Of a stretch of DNA of 64,000 bases, positions 25,900-36,911 are shown piece by piece. Made by a program: the position numbers and the translations under genes. Under the pieces are notes generated by a model, which worked only from the letters and a program-made list of their open reading frames with translations, did no database searches and was not told the origin of the DNA. The stretch is taken from NCBI GenBank assembly GCA_033344895.1, contig JAWPMN010000001.1, positions 62,001-126,000 of the forward strand. The letters are read 5' to 3'. Each line of letters begins with the position of its first letter. Positions within the stretch are counted from its first letter, which is position 1. The DNA comes from Alphaproteobacteria bacterium (GTDB taxonomy: Bacteria > Pseudomonadota > Alphaproteobacteria > UBA8366 > Aestuariispiraceae).

Positions 25900-26361
25900 A
25901 TGACAAGCAACCGTTACCGTGAAGTGGTGCAACGTATTACCGCCCTGGCCGAGGGCGAAACCGACGCCATCGCCCTGATGGCGACGACTGTCTGCGAGTT
26001 GTATCAGGAAGACGATCGTTTCGACTGGGTCGGCTTCTATCGCAATGTCGGCAACGACATCTTGAAGATCGGACCGTATCAGGGCGGCCATGGCTGCCTG
26101 ACCATCCCGTTCTCACGCGGTGTTTGTGGTGCCTGTGCCCGCACCGGCGAGGTTCAACTGGTCCCCGATGTCGATGCGTTCGAGGATCATATCGCCTGCG
26201 CGTCGAGCACCCGATCCGAACTGGTGCTGCCGGTCCGCGACGCGAAGGGAAACCTGCTGGCGGTTCTGGACATCGACAGTGACAAACCCGACGCCTTCGA
26301 TCAGGAAGACGTCACGGCGCTGGAAACCCTGATGCGGGATCTGTTCGCCAAGGCGCAGTAG
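25900..26361 (+). CDS. msrC: Free methionine-(R)-sulfoxide reductase (GAF-type)
   Basis: This 153-residue protein is a single GAF domain. Cysteines C66, C76 and C100 are spaced 10 and 24, exactly as C84, C94 and C118 of E. coli fRMsr, in the contexts GHGCLTIPF, GVCGAC and DHIACASSTRSE. An extra C79 is present. It reduces free L-methionine-(R)-sulfoxide in the cytoplasm with thioredoxin. The gene starts 8 bp after the DapA-like stop and is convergent with glnS, 6 bp apart. Confidence 0.93.
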   Translation: MTSNRYREVVQRITALAEGETDAIALMATTVCELYQEDDRFDWVGFYRNVGNDILKIGPYQGGHGCLTIPFSRGVCGACARTGEVQLVPDVDAFEDHIACASSTRSELVLPVRDAKGNLLAVLDIDSDKPDAFDQEDVTALETLMRDLFAKAQ

Positions 26362-26367
26362 GCCGGG

Positions 26368-28047
<1,680 letters not shown>

Positions 28048-28051
28048 GGGA

Positions 28052-29180
28052 TCAATCCAGATCTTCGACTTCGCTATGATTGCCATCCAGCTTCGACGCC
28101 AGCGAGGCTTCCAGGAAGGCGTCGATATCGCCATCCAGAACCGCGCCGGTATTGCTGGTTTCGACGCCGGTGCGCAGGTCCTTCACCATCTGGTAGGGCT
28201 GCAGCACATAGGACCGGATCTGCCGGCCCCAGCCGATCTCGGTTTCCGCCTCGAAGTTTTCCTGGGCGGCGGCTTCGCGCTTCTTCAGTTCCATCTCGTA
28301 GAGACGGGCCTTCAGCATCTTCATCGCCGTCGCGCGGTTCTTGTGCTGCGACCGATCGTTCTGACACTGCACCACGATACCGGTCGGCTGGTGGGTGATA
28401 CGCACCGCGGAATCGGTCCGGTTGACGTGCTGGCCACCTGCGCCGGAAGCCCGGTAGGTGTCGACGCGCAACTCACTGTCGTTGATTTCGATCTCGATGG
28501 AATCGTCGATCTCGGGATAGACCTTGACGGACGAGAAGCTGGTATGGCGCCGCGCCGAGGAATCATACGGCGAAATCCGCACCAGGCGATGAACACCGCC
28601 CTCGGTCTTCAGCCAGCCATAGGCGTCCTGCCCCGACACTTTCAGGGTGACGGATTTGATACCGGCCTCTTCCCCGGGGCTTTCTTCGATCAGTTCGGTC
28701 TTGTAGCCGCGCTTGTCGCACCATCGCGAATACATGCGCGTCAGCATCTGCGCCCAATCCTGGCTTTCGGTTCCGCCGGCACCGGCGTGAACTTCCAGGA
28801 AGCAGTTGTTGCCGTCGGCCTCGCCGGATAGCAGGCTCTGCAATTGCAGCTTCGCGGCGGTATCGCGCAGGCTGGAAAGGGCCTTTTCGGCATCCTCGAT
28901 CATCGACTGATCGTCTTCCAGCTCCGCCAGTTCGATCAGTTCGACATTGTCGTTGAGGCCGTTCTCCAGTTCCAGAAAACCGTTGATCCGGCTTTCCAGC
29001 GACGCGCGCTCGCGCATGACTTTCTGCGCGGCCTCGGGGTCGTTCCAAAGATCCGGGTCTTCCGACCGGGCGTTCAGTTCTTCAAGGCGTTTTGTCGAGA
29101 CACCCCAGTCAAAGATGCCTCCTCAGCAGTTCCAGCGACTGCTTGAGTTCGTCGACCACCGCTTGCGTCTCAGCGCGCAT
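28052..29180 (-). CDS. prfB: Peptide chain release factor 2 with programmed +1 frameshift
   Basis: Translation starts at ATG 29180 ([14 protein letters not shown]), reaches CTT TGA at 29114-29109 and must shift +1 there to continue as [12 protein letters not shown] into the main frame ending at 28052. The total is about 375 residues, normal for RF2. The shift site is AGGAGG CAT CTT TGA C, nearly the E. coli form. The main body carries the GGQ motif ([10 protein letters not shown]) and the recognition loop [11 protein letters not shown]. It releases peptides at UGA and UAA, and RF2 scarcity promotes its own frameshift. Confidence 0.97.
29107..29123 (-). promoter_or_regulatory. prfB programmed +1 frameshift signal
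   Basis: On the minus strand an internal Shine-Dalgarno AGGAGG (29123-29118), a CAT spacer, the slippery CTT (29114-29112) and stop TGA (29111-29109) followed by C are in the standard arrangement. This autoregulates RF2 synthesis. Confidence 0.96.
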
Positions 29181-29310
29181 TCGAACCGATCCTTTCCAGT
29201 TTCGGATTATCGGCCCTGCACTTAGGCGATGCGGCGCGAACAGGCAAGCCCGCTCGCGGCATTCCAAGCGCGCGCAGGTAGTGCGCGCGCCTGCAATCCA
29301 GCCCCTTGCA

Positions 29311-29658
29311 TCACCCGTCATGCCTTTCCCGGGAGTCCGCCGGGGCCTGTTCGCGGTCGGTCATACCGTAATCGCGGATGACGCTGGCGATCCGCAGCCT
29401 GTAGTCCTGAAACACCCCTTCCCGACCGGCCGACTGGGCATCCCGGTGTGCCATTCGATTACGCCAGGCGGCGACCGCCTCTTCATCCCGGAAGAAGGAC
29501 AGTGACAGCAGCTTTGAAGGGTCGCTCAGGCTCTGGAACCGCTCCACCGACAGGAATCCGTCATGATCCTTCAACTCCTCGAACAGACGCGCAGCGATAT
29601 CCAGATAAGCCGCCTTGCCGCCTTCGCTTGGCGTGACCTCGAAGATAACGGCGATCAT
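29311..29658 (-). CDS. Antibiotic-biosynthesis-monooxygenase-domain (ABM) protein
   Basis: ATG 29658 overlaps the upstream stop as ATGA and gives 115 residues. The dimeric ferredoxin-like ABM fold is indicated by MIAVIFEVTPSEGGKAAYL, then DGFLSVERFQSLSDP and LSLSFFRDEEAVAAWR. Family members include cofactor-free monooxygenases (YgiN-like) and heme-degrading proteins, and many have no known reaction. It is translationally coupled to the NIPSNAP gene, and the pair is divergent from an ArsR-type gene. Confidence 0.85.
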   Translation of the reverse strand: MIAVIFEVTPSEGGKAAYLDIAARLFEELKDHDGFLSVERFQSLSDPSKLLSLSFFRDEEAVAAWRNRMAHRDAQSAGREGVFQDYRLRIASVIRDYGMTDREQAPADSRERHDG

Positions 29659-29984
29659 GACGACACCGTCCCGCCATGGGGCAGCGACACGCATTTCAGG
29701 AAAGTCCGATCCTCGCGCAGCAGGAACTTTTCCCGCTGGGCGAACTCATAATTCTCGCGGCCCAGCGGATCCGCGGCCAGGCGCGCCCGATAGGCCTCAT
29801 AGACAGCCAGACTTTCGATGTTGTAGACGCCGTAGGCCAGGGTCGATGACCCTTCATGCGGGGCGAAATATCCGATCAGGTCGGCGCCGCAACGCGGGAT
29901 GGCCTGGCCCCAGTTCCGGGCATATTCGGCGAAGGCGTCCTTCTTCGTCGGATCGATATGATAACGGATGAAACAGGTCAGCAT
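29655..29984 (-). CDS. NIPSNAP family protein
   Basis: This 109-residue protein starts MLTCFIRYHIDPTKKDAFAEYARNW and contains the NIPSNAP-like strand-helix pair GYFAPHEGSSTLAYGVYNIESLAVYEAYR. It is again a dimeric alpha/beta-barrel relative of ABM domains. Biochemical role unknown. It is first in a two-gene operon with the ABM protein, and similar pairs may form heterodimers (inference). Confidence 0.83.
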   Translation of the reverse strand: MLTCFIRYHIDPTKKDAFAEYARNWGQAIPRCGADLIGYFAPHEGSSTLAYGVYNIESLAVYEAYRARLAADPLGRENYEFAQREKFLLREDRTFLKCVSLPHGGTVSS

Positions 29985-30058
29985 GGCCGTCTCCAGGAGG
30001 TTCCGATGCCCTTCATTGCCACGTTGCCGCCCGCCAATGCTTCGTCTAGCATCGAAGT

Positions 30059-30742
30059 ATGAAAGAAGGCCCAGACATTGCGTTGATCGCCTCCCTCATC
30101 GGTGACCCAGCCCGCGCCAACATGCTGACCGCATTGATGGACGGAAAGGCGTATACGGCCACGGAACTGGCCGCCGAGGCCGGTATCACCCAACAGACCG
30201 CCAGCACAAATCTGAAGAAGCTGGAATCCGGCGGGTTGATCCGCCAGCGAAAGCAGGGACGCCACCGCTATTTCGCGCTATTCGACGAACAGGTGGGCAA
30301 TCTTCTGGAATCCATGATGGGATTGGCTGCGGCTCGCGGCCATGTCCGAACGCGCACCGGACCGAAAGATCCAGCCCTTCGCCATGCCCGCATCTGTTAT
30401 GACCATCTTGCCGGGGAACTGGCCGTGTCGCTGCTCGACAGCCTGTTGGAACGCCGCATGCTGCGGGAGGATGGGGAGGAACTCCACCTCACCGATATTG
30501 GGGAATCCTTCTTCGGTGCGATCGGCATCGACCTGGACAGCCTGACCGGCAGTCGGCGCCCGGTCTGCAAATCGTGCCTGGACTGGAGCATGCGGCGCAG
30601 CCATCTGGCCGGCGGTCTGGGCAAGGCGGTTCTGGACCACACCTACGCCGCCGGTTGGGCTCGCCGGATCGACGGCACGCGGATTGTGGCATTCACACCG
30701 GTTGGCGAAAGCGCGTTTAGAAAAGCCTTCGACATCGTGTGA
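30059..30742 (+). CDS. ArsR-type winged-helix regulator with long C-terminal domain
   Basis: This 227-residue protein has an N-terminal ArsR winged helix (LIGDPARANMLTALMDGK, TATELAAEAGITQQTASTNL, RQRKQGRHRYFALF) in the first 85 residues. The C-terminal domain has a Cys pair in SRRPVCKSCLDW and RICYDH, which might bind metal or sense redox. Relatives of this longer type are often next to ABM/NIPSNAP or glyoxalase genes. It is divergent from the NIPSNAP-ABM pair, which it probably controls. Confidence 0.85.
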   Translation: MKEGPDIALIASLIGDPARANMLTALMDGKAYTATELAAEAGITQQTASTNLKKLESGGLIRQRKQGRHRYFALFDEQVGNLLESMMGLAAARGHVRTRTGPKDPALRHARICYDHLAGELAVSLLDSLLERRMLREDGEELHLTDIGESFFGAIGIDLDSLTGSRRPVCKSCLDWSMRRSHLAGGLGKAVLDHTYAAGWARRIDGTRIVAFTPVGESAFRKAFDIV

Positions 30743-30748
30743 CACCAT

Positions 30749-30787
30749 ATTGACGGTTCCCGTGGGTAGGGTACCTATATCGTCAAT
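30749..30787. promoter_or_regulatory. Inverted repeat ATTGACG-N25-CGTCAAT upstream of the AGT-family aminotransferase
   Basis: ATTGACG (30749-30755) and CGTCAAT (30781-30787) are exact inverted copies in the 80-bp gap. TTGACG (30750-30755) could also be a -35 element, with a poor -10 (CTATAT, 30775-30780). Either an operator pair or a promoter is possible. Confidence 0.35.
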
Positions 30788-30822
30788 CAAAGTGATGACC
30801 ATACAATTGGGAGGACGGCCTG

Positions 30823-32043
30823 ATGGCGTCTGAACGCGGATACCAGTTTCTGCTTAGTCCGGGCCCGACGCCCATCCCCGACCGCATTCTGCGCGCGATG
30901 CATTGCCAGTCCGTGGACTTTTCCGGTCCCGACTTCATGGCGCTGTGTGACGAGGTCTTCGAGGATGTGAAGGCAATCTTCCGTACATCGGGAACCGTCC
31001 ACCTGTATGCCGCGAATGGCCATGGCGGCTGGGAAGCGGCACTGACCAACATCCTGTCTCCCGGCGATACGGTCCTGATCCCGGAGGTCGGCGTCTTCTC
31101 CGAGGCCTGGCGCAGCATGGCCGATGCCTTGGGCCTTCATTGCGAGACCGTAGCCAATGACTGGCGTCACGCGATTGATCCTAACCGGCTGGAAGAAAAG
31201 CTGCGGGCGGATACCGATCACAAGATCAAGGCCGTCCTGTTCGTCCATGTCGACACGGCGACCAGTTTGAAGAGCGATGTACTGGCCGCGCGCAAGGCAA
31301 TCGACGCCGCCGGTCATCCCGCCCTGTTCTGCGTCGACACGATCGCATCGCTGGGCACAACCCATTTCCCGATGGACGAGTGGGGGGTCGACGTCACCGT
31401 CGCCGCCTCGCAGAAGGGGCTGATGATGCCGCCGGGCCTTGCCATGGTCGCGGCGAATGACAAGGCGATGCAGGTAGGCAAGAAGACCACCATGCCCCGC
31501 CGGTACTGGGACTGGCAGGAACGCGTCGCCGGGGAACACTACCAGCGTTTCTGCGGCACGGCGCCGGAGCATCATGTCTTCGGTCTGCGCGAGGCGCTGA
31601 ATATCATCGCCGAGGAAACCCTGGACGGCGTCATCGCCCGGCATGCCCGCCTGGCACGGACCGTCCGCGCGGCGGTCGGCCGCTGGTGCGACGGCGGCGC
31701 GCTGCAATTCAACGCGGTAGAGCCGTCCCAGCGCGCCGACAGCGTCACATCGATCCTGATGCCGGAGGGTATGGACGCGGAGGCCGTTCGGTCGACGGGC
31801 CGCGAAATGAACCTGCATATCGGTTCCGGAATCGGGCCGTTCCGCGGACGCGCCTTTCGCATCGGCCATATGGGCGACATCAACGAGCCGATGGTCCTCG
31901 GGTCGTTGGCCGCGATAGAAACGGTGCTGCGCCTCCACGGCGTACCGCTGGGGAATGGCGCCATGGACGCGGCCATTGCGGAACTGAGCGCCGCCAACAA
32001 CGACGCCACGGTTCCAAACAGCGCAATGAAGGCCGCCGAGTAG
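30823..32043 (+). CDS. Class V aminotransferase of the alanine/serine-glyoxylate family
   Basis: This 406-residue protein opens with FLLSPGPTPIPDRILRAM, the AGT-type start. PLP contacts lie around VDTIASLGTTHFPMDEW and the Schiff-base Lys is in AASQKGLMMPPGLAMV. The late RIGHMGDI carries the carboxylate-binding Arg. Relatives transaminate glyoxylate with alanine or serine, or act on pyridoxamine or phosphonates. No pathway partner is adjacent, so the amino donor is unknown. It ends 1 bp before the convergent PBP4-type gene. Confidence 0.87.
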   Translation: MASERGYQFLLSPGPTPIPDRILRAMHCQSVDFSGPDFMALCDEVFEDVKAIFRTSGTVHLYAANGHGGWEAALTNILSPGDTVLIPEVGVFSEAWRSMADALGLHCETVANDWRHAIDPNRLEEKLRADTDHKIKAVLFVHVDTATSLKSDVLAARKAIDAAGHPALFCVDTIASLGTTHFPMDEWGVDVTVAASQKGLMMPPGLAMVAANDKAMQVGKKTTMPRRYWDWQERVAGEHYQRFCGTAPEHHVFGLREALNIIAEETLDGVIARHARLARTVRAAVGRWCDGGALQFNAVEPSQRADSVTSILMPEGMDAEAVRSTGREMNLHIGSGIGPFRGRAFRIGHMGDINEPMVLGSLAAIETVLRLHGVPLGNGAMDAAIAELSAANNDATVPNSAMKAAE

Positions 32044-32044
32044 G

Positions 32045-33265
32045 CTATTCGCGAAACAGCGCAGTCACCGCATCGTCCACCGCCTGCCGGGCGGCGCGGT
32101 CCCATGCACGGGCGCTGACTTCGGAGACGGGGTCGGCGGACAGCGGATCGTATGCCGCCCGGCGGACAGGGTCGTGGGCATAGGCCGCAAAGGCCAGCAG
32201 GCCACGCCGCGGATGCAGGACATACCCGGCCAACCCGACGCCATAATGCATGGTGCCGGTCTTGGCCCAGACGGCAAGAGCCGCCGGCGGCCCGGTCATG
32301 CGTCTGCGCAATCCGCCGTCCCAGCCGGCCGGCGTCAGGATTGCGGGCAGTGCCGCATCGCCGATTTCCCGTCCGGCCTCCCGTGCCAGCAGCAAGGCCA
32401 TCGCCCTTGCCGTGACACGCGACTTTTCGCCGAGTCCGGAAAAGTTCTCCAATACGATATCTGCCAGGTCCGGATGGGCATCCGCCAGCCACACATTCGG
32501 CCCCTGCGCCGTGGTGGCAAAACGACCGAGCATTTCCGCCGCGGCGTTGCTGGATGTCCACAACATATCACGGATCAGATCGCCAAGCGGGTCGCTTTGA
32601 TGCCGCGCCAGCTCTGCCGGGCAGGATTCGGGCCCGGGCTCAGGAGAGGGCAGATCGACCCCCAGGCCCGCGGCATAGGTTCGAAACAGCATCGCCGCCT
32701 GCCTCGGCGGATCAGGATGGGCGTACCAGTCCTCGCCGTCTTGAGGCGGCACAGGCCCGCCTTCGGGCACGCTCCAGCTCGTGGTGCCTGCCCGGTATCC
32801 CTTGAACGCGCCCTCCGCCACCATCAGACCAGATAGAACGGGATTGTAGGCGGCATCGGCAGGCTGCCCGGAATTCACGGCGCCCAGTGTGCGCACCGGT
32901 GCATAGTGGAATGAGGTCGCCCCATGGAGACCGTCCTTCGCCGCCAGTGCCAATGCCAGCAGATCCTCGACATCCAGCGACGGATCGCCGCCGCCGATCA
33001 ACATCACCGCATCGCCGTCGCGACACAGGCGTGTAGTGAAGCGGTGCTCCAGGTCGGCCCGATCCGCAACGGTTAGGGCGGTAACCAGCTTCGCCGTGGA
33101 GGCGGGCAACACGGCACGGTCCGCATCGATGGCGACGACCGCGCGGCCGCCCTCAACGGAAATGGCCGCAATCGAGACGTCGATCGGTCCGGGATCATCC
33201 CGGGACAGGGTCCGATCAGCGGAACATCCGGCAAGCAGCCAGAGAAGGATCATTATGGCGCGCAT
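32045..33265 (-). CDS. dacB: D-Ala-D-Ala carboxypeptidase/endopeptidase (PBP4, S13), lipoprotein
   Basis: This 406-residue protein has a short lipobox-like leader (LLWLLAGCSAD), indicating lipid anchoring. The S13 active site is complete: SxxK at S56-K59 in LPASTAKLV, SxN in MLWTSSNAAAEML and KTG in VWAKTGTMHYGVG. PBP4-type enzymes trim or cut cross-linked peptidoglycan peptides in the periplasm. It is shorter than E. coli PBP4 (about 477), consistent with a reduced insert domain. Confidence 0.87.
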   Translation of the reverse strand: MRAIMILLWLLAGCSADRTLSRDDPGPIDVSIAAISVEGGRAVVAIDADRAVLPASTAKLVTALTVADRADLEHRFTTRLCRDGDAVMLIGGGDPSLDVEDLLALALAAKDGLHGATSFHYAPVRTLGAVNSGQPADAAYNPVLSGLMVAEGAFKGYRAGTTSWSVPEGGPVPPQDGEDWYAHPDPPRQAAMLFRTYAAGLGVDLPSPEPGPESCPAELARHQSDPLGDLIRDMLWTSSNAAAEMLGRFATTAQGPNVWLADAHPDLADIVLENFSGLGEKSRVTARAMALLLAREAGREIGDAALPAILTPAGWDGGLRRRMTGPPAALAVWAKTGTMHYGVGLAGYVLHPRRGLLAFAAYAHDPVRRAAYDPLSADPVSEVSARAWDRAARQAVDDAVTALFRE

Positions 33266-33356
33266 TGCAGGACGCTATCGCGTCCGCACGCCGGTTGAAA
33301 GAGCGTGGCAATGCGCCCGCTTGCTTGCCGCGAATGGCCGGTCTAAATCATGATGC

Positions 33357-34820
33357 ATGACGGAGATGCCCTACCGACCGACACCGGACGAGCAGGACGC
33401 CCTGCACCGGATTCGCGAGCGACTCGGCCCGAAGGGCTGGATCGACGATCCCGAAACACTGGCGCCCTGGCTCATCGATTCCCGCAACGTCTATGAAGGA
33501 CGCTGCTTGGGTATGGCCAAGCCCGCGACGACGCAGGAAGTCTCCGACATCCTGTCGATCGCCTATGCGGCCGGCATCCAGGTCGTTCCCCAGGGCGGCA
33601 ATACCAGCCGAGTCGGCGGAGCAACGCCGGATCCTAGCGGCCGGCAGTTGCTGATCAATCTGGGCCGGATGAACGCCGTTCGCGATGTCGACGCGGCCAA
33701 TTACACGATGACGGTCGAAGCCGGTTGCATCCTGAAAGACCTTCAGGACACGGCGGAGGCGGCCGATCGCCTTTTCCCGCTCAGTCTCGGTGCCGAAGGG
33801 TCCTGTCAGATCGGCGGCAATCTGTCGTCCAATGCGGGCGGCATCAATGTACTGCGCTATGGCAATGCCCGCGATCTGGTGCTTGGCCTTGAGGTCGTGT
33901 TGCCGGACGGGCGAATCTGGAACGGGCTGCGGCGTCTGCGCAAGGACAATACCGGTTACGATCTGAAGCAGTTGTTCCTGGGATCGGAAGGGACGCTCTG
34001 CATCATTACCGCCGCGGTTCTGAAACTGTTCCCCCTGCCGAAGGAGCGTGCGGCAGCGCTGGTCGCCCTGTCCGACCTGGACGCGGCGGTCACCCTGCTG
34101 GAGCAGGCCCGAACCGCCAGTGCCGATGCGCTGATGTCCTTTGAACTGATGCCGGGATTTGCCCTGGATTGGGCGGAAAAGCATGTCGATGGCGCCAAGC
34201 AGCCCTTTGAGACAACCTATGACTGGACCGTCCTGCTGGAAATCGGTGGCACACGTGCCGACGGTTCGGCGTCCCGGGCGCTGGAAGGCCTGCTGGAAAG
34301 TGCCTACGAGGACGGCCACATCGTCGATGCGGTTCTGCCCCAGTCGGAAGATCAGAGGAACCAGATCTGGTTCCTGCGCGAAGCGATTGTCGACGCCCAG
34401 GTCCGCGAGGGTGCGCAGGTGAAACACGACGTTTCCGTGCCGGTCAGTCTGGTCCCGGATTTCATCCGCCAGGCCAATGCCGAGGTGACCGAGATGATGC
34501 CGGGCATCCGCCCCTACCCGTTCGGTCACGTCGGGGATGGCAACATTCACTACAACCTGTCCCAGCCGGTGGACATGCCGGCCGAGGAGTTTGCGAAACA
34601 TCGCGAGGCGCTGCAACGCCGCGTGCATGATGTGGCCCTGTCCCTGGACGGGTCGATCTCCGCCGAGCATGGCATCGGCATGTCGAAACGCGAAGAAATG
34701 TTGCGTTGCAAATCGGATGTCGAACTTGCGACGATGCGCGCCCTGAAGGATCTGTTCGATCCGAAGGGGTTGATGAATCCGGGCAAGACGATCCCGGCCG
34801 CGCGCCCGAAACAGGACTGA
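33357..34820 (+). CDS. FAD-linked 2-hydroxyacid dehydrogenase (GlcD/D2HGDH family)
   Basis: This 487-residue protein has a PCMH-type FAD domain (VVPQGGNTSRVGGATPD, then LGAEGSCQIGGNLSSNAGG) and a C-terminal catalytic domain with FGHVGDGNIHYNL and SAEHGIGMSKREEML. Those histidines and glutamate build the active site of D-lactate/D-2-hydroxyglutarate dehydrogenases. It oxidises a D-2-hydroxy acid to the 2-oxo acid and passes electrons to ETF or quinone. It lies 13 bp before the acyl-CoA dehydrogenase gene, so the two may share a catabolic pathway and electron acceptor. Confidence 0.9.
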   Translation: MTEMPYRPTPDEQDALHRIRERLGPKGWIDDPETLAPWLIDSRNVYEGRCLGMAKPATTQEVSDILSIAYAAGIQVVPQGGNTSRVGGATPDPSGRQLLINLGRMNAVRDVDAANYTMTVEAGCILKDLQDTAEAADRLFPLSLGAEGSCQIGGNLSSNAGGINVLRYGNARDLVLGLEVVLPDGRIWNGLRRLRKDNTGYDLKQLFLGSEGTLCIITAAVLKLFPLPKERAAALVALSDLDAAVTLLEQARTASADALMSFELMPGFALDWAEKHVDGAKQPFETTYDWTVLLEIGGTRADGSASRALEGLLESAYEDGHIVDAVLPQSEDQRNQIWFLREAIVDAQVREGAQVKHDVSVPVSLVPDFIRQANAEVTEMMPGIRPYPFGHVGDGNIHYNLSQPVDMPAEEFAKHREALQRRVHDVALSLDGSISAEHGIGMSKREEMLRCKSDVELATMRALKDLFDPKGLMNPGKTIPAARPKQD

Positions 34821-34833
34821 AGGGGAAGACCCG

Positions 34834-36621
34834 ATGAATGCTTACACGGCCCCGACGCGGGACATGCAGTTCATCCTGAAGGATATGGGGCTGCTGAACC
34901 AGGTGATGCAATTGCCCGGCTGTGAGGAAATTACGCCGGACCTCGTCGACGCGATCCTGGAAGAGGCCGCGAAATTCGCATCCGAGCAGTTGGCGCCGAT
35001 CAATCATTCGGGCGACCAGCAGGGTGCGCGCTACGAAAACGGCGTCGTCCGCGTGCCGGATGGGTTTGCCGAGGCTTACAAGGCGTTCGTCGATGGCGGA
35101 TGGAATGCGGTCCCGTTCGAGGCCGAGTTCGGTGGCCAGGAACTGCCCTGGATCGTGTCGACCGCGGTGGCCGAGATGTGGCAGTCGGCAAACCTGGCCT
35201 GGGCGCTGTGCCCGCTGCTGAACCAGGGTGCCGTCGAGGCGCTTCAGGCGCACGGGTCGCCGGAGCAGAAGGCGACCTACCTTCCAAAGATGGTGTCGGG
35301 CGAATGGTCTGGCACGATGAACCTGACCGAACCGCAGGCCGGCACCGATCTGTCGCTGGTGAAGACCCGGGCCGAACGGCGCGAGGATCATTACCGAATT
35401 CGCGGCACGAAGATCTTCATCACCTATGGCGAACACGAAATGGCCGAGAACATCGTCCATCTGGTTCTCGCCCGGTGCGAGGATGCGCCGGAGGGGACCA
35501 GGGGAATCTCGCTGTTCATCGTGCCGAAATACCTGCCCAAGGAAGACGGCACGCCGGGTGAGCGCAACGACCTGCGTTGTGTCTCGATCGAGCACAAGCT
35601 GGGCATCATGGGTTCGCCCACCTGCGTAATGTCCTACGGCGACAATGACGGTGCCATCGGATACCTGGTCGGCGAGGAAAACCGTGGCCTGGAATACATG
35701 TTCACGATGATGAACAATGCCCGCCTCGCCGTCGGGCTGCAGGGATTGAGCGTTATCGAGCGCGCCTATCAGCAGGCCCGAGACTATGCGCTGGAGCGCA
35801 AGCAGGGGCGCGCCGGCGACAAGGCGCTGGCCCCCATTGTCGATCACGCCGATGTGCGTCGCATGTTGATGACCATGCGCAGCCATGCCGAGGCGATGCG
35901 CGGCCTGGTTCTGGAAGCGATGGTCGCGCTGGACCAGCAGAAACGCCACCCCGACGAATCCTGGCGCAAATGGGGGGAACGGCGTGTCGGTCTGCTGACC
36001 CCGGTGATCAAGGGCTGGTTCACCGACATGGGTGTCGAACTGTCGTCCATGGGCGTTCAGGTCCATGGCGGCATGGGCTTCATTGAGGAAACCGGCGCCG
36101 CCCAGCATTTCCGGGATAGCCGCATTCTGCCGATCTATGAAGGCACGAACGGCGTGCAGGCGATGGATCTGGTCGGGCGCAAGCTGCTGCGCGACGGGGG
36201 CAAGGCAGCGCAGGAATATCTGGATGAACTGCATGTCCAGATCACCGGCCTGAACAACGTGCCGGGTGACGATATGGCGGCCATTCGCAAACGTCTGGCG
36301 AAGGCGGTTGATGCTCTCGAGGACGCCACAGAATGGCTTCTGGAGAACGCGTCCAACGATCCGGATGTCGCCGGCGGTACGGCGGCCTATTACCTGCGGG
36401 CCTTCGGTATTACAGCCGGCGGGGCCTCCCTCGCCCATGCGGCTCGGGTTGCCCTCGAAAAGCTGGAATCCGATGCTGAGGCCGACGAGACTTTCCTGCG
36501 TGCCAAGATCGCGACGGCGCGATTCTTCGCCGACAATGTCCTGACCCAGGTACCGGGTCTTGCAAAGTCGATGGAGAACGGCTGGGAAACCCTGCGGGCA
36601 ATCCCGGACGATGCGCTCTAG
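34834..36621 (+). CDS. Long acyl-CoA dehydrogenase (DmdC-like, with C-terminal extension)
   Basis: This 595-residue protein has the ACAD core: MNLTEPQAGTDLSLVKT (FAD/substrate loop), ITYGEHEMAENIVHLVLAR, and QVHGGMGFIEETGAAQHFRDSRILPIYEGTNG split across the C-terminal helical bundle, where the Glu of IYEGTNG is the expected catalytic base. The extra 130-residue C-terminal part is typical of the about 600-residue group that includes 3-methylmercaptopropionyl-CoA dehydrogenase DmdC. Other acyl-CoA substrates are possible, because no other dmd genes are near. Confidence 0.88.
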   Translation: MNAYTAPTRDMQFILKDMGLLNQVMQLPGCEEITPDLVDAILEEAAKFASEQLAPINHSGDQQGARYENGVVRVPDGFAEAYKAFVDGGWNAVPFEAEFGGQELPWIVSTAVAEMWQSANLAWALCPLLNQGAVEALQAHGSPEQKATYLPKMVSGEWSGTMNLTEPQAGTDLSLVKTRAERREDHYRIRGTKIFITYGEHEMAENIVHLVLARCEDAPEGTRGISLFIVPKYLPKEDGTPGERNDLRCVSIEHKLGIMGSPTCVMSYGDNDGAIGYLVGEENRGLEYMFTMMNNARLAVGLQGLSVIERAYQQARDYALERKQGRAGDKALAPIVDHADVRRMLMTMRSHAEAMRGLVLEAMVALDQQKRHPDESWRKWGERRVGLLTPVIKGWFTDMGVELSSMGVQVHGGMGFIEETGAAQHFRDSRILPIYEGTNGVQAMDLVGRKLLRDGGKAAQEYLDELHVQITGLNNVPGDDMAAIRKRLAKAVDALEDATEWLLENASNDPDVAGGTAAYYLRAFGITAGGASLAHAARVALEKLESDAEADETFLRAKIATARFFADNVLTQVPGLAKSMENGWETLRAIPDDAL

Positions 36622-36911
36622 ACGGTCCAACCATCGAACAGCGATAGCCTGAAAATATTCCGTCCGGCCGATCTGGAATTGGACAAACCGGCACATCACC
36701 TAACGGATAACCGCAGCCATTTGCGGCTGTCGGCCCAATGGGCCGGCCCCTTCTGCTCAGGGACGCGCCGGAAAGATATCCGCGCGTGCGACATGAGTAG
36801 CGAACCGAAGTTGTCCCGCCTGTCGGCGGACCGTGGCCCGATGCACGCATCAGTGCCTCCGGATATGACTTCGTGCCCTCCCCGCGCCCCTGTGCATCTC
36901 GGAGACCCGAA

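Noticed and set aside
28052-29017. prfB as a truncated 321-residue gene or pseudogene
   Set aside because: The missing N-terminus is present upstream in another frame, linked by a textbook +1 frameshift site.
34462-36699. 745-codon minus-strand open frame opposite the acyl-CoA dehydrogenase
   Set aside because: Antisense to a strongly conserved enzyme, no domain, Arg-rich.
36733-36745. GGCCC-AAT-GGGCC hairpin after the acyl-CoA dehydrogenase as a terminator
   Set aside because: Only a 5-6 bp stem with a 3-nt loop and no T-run; too weak to list as a terminator.
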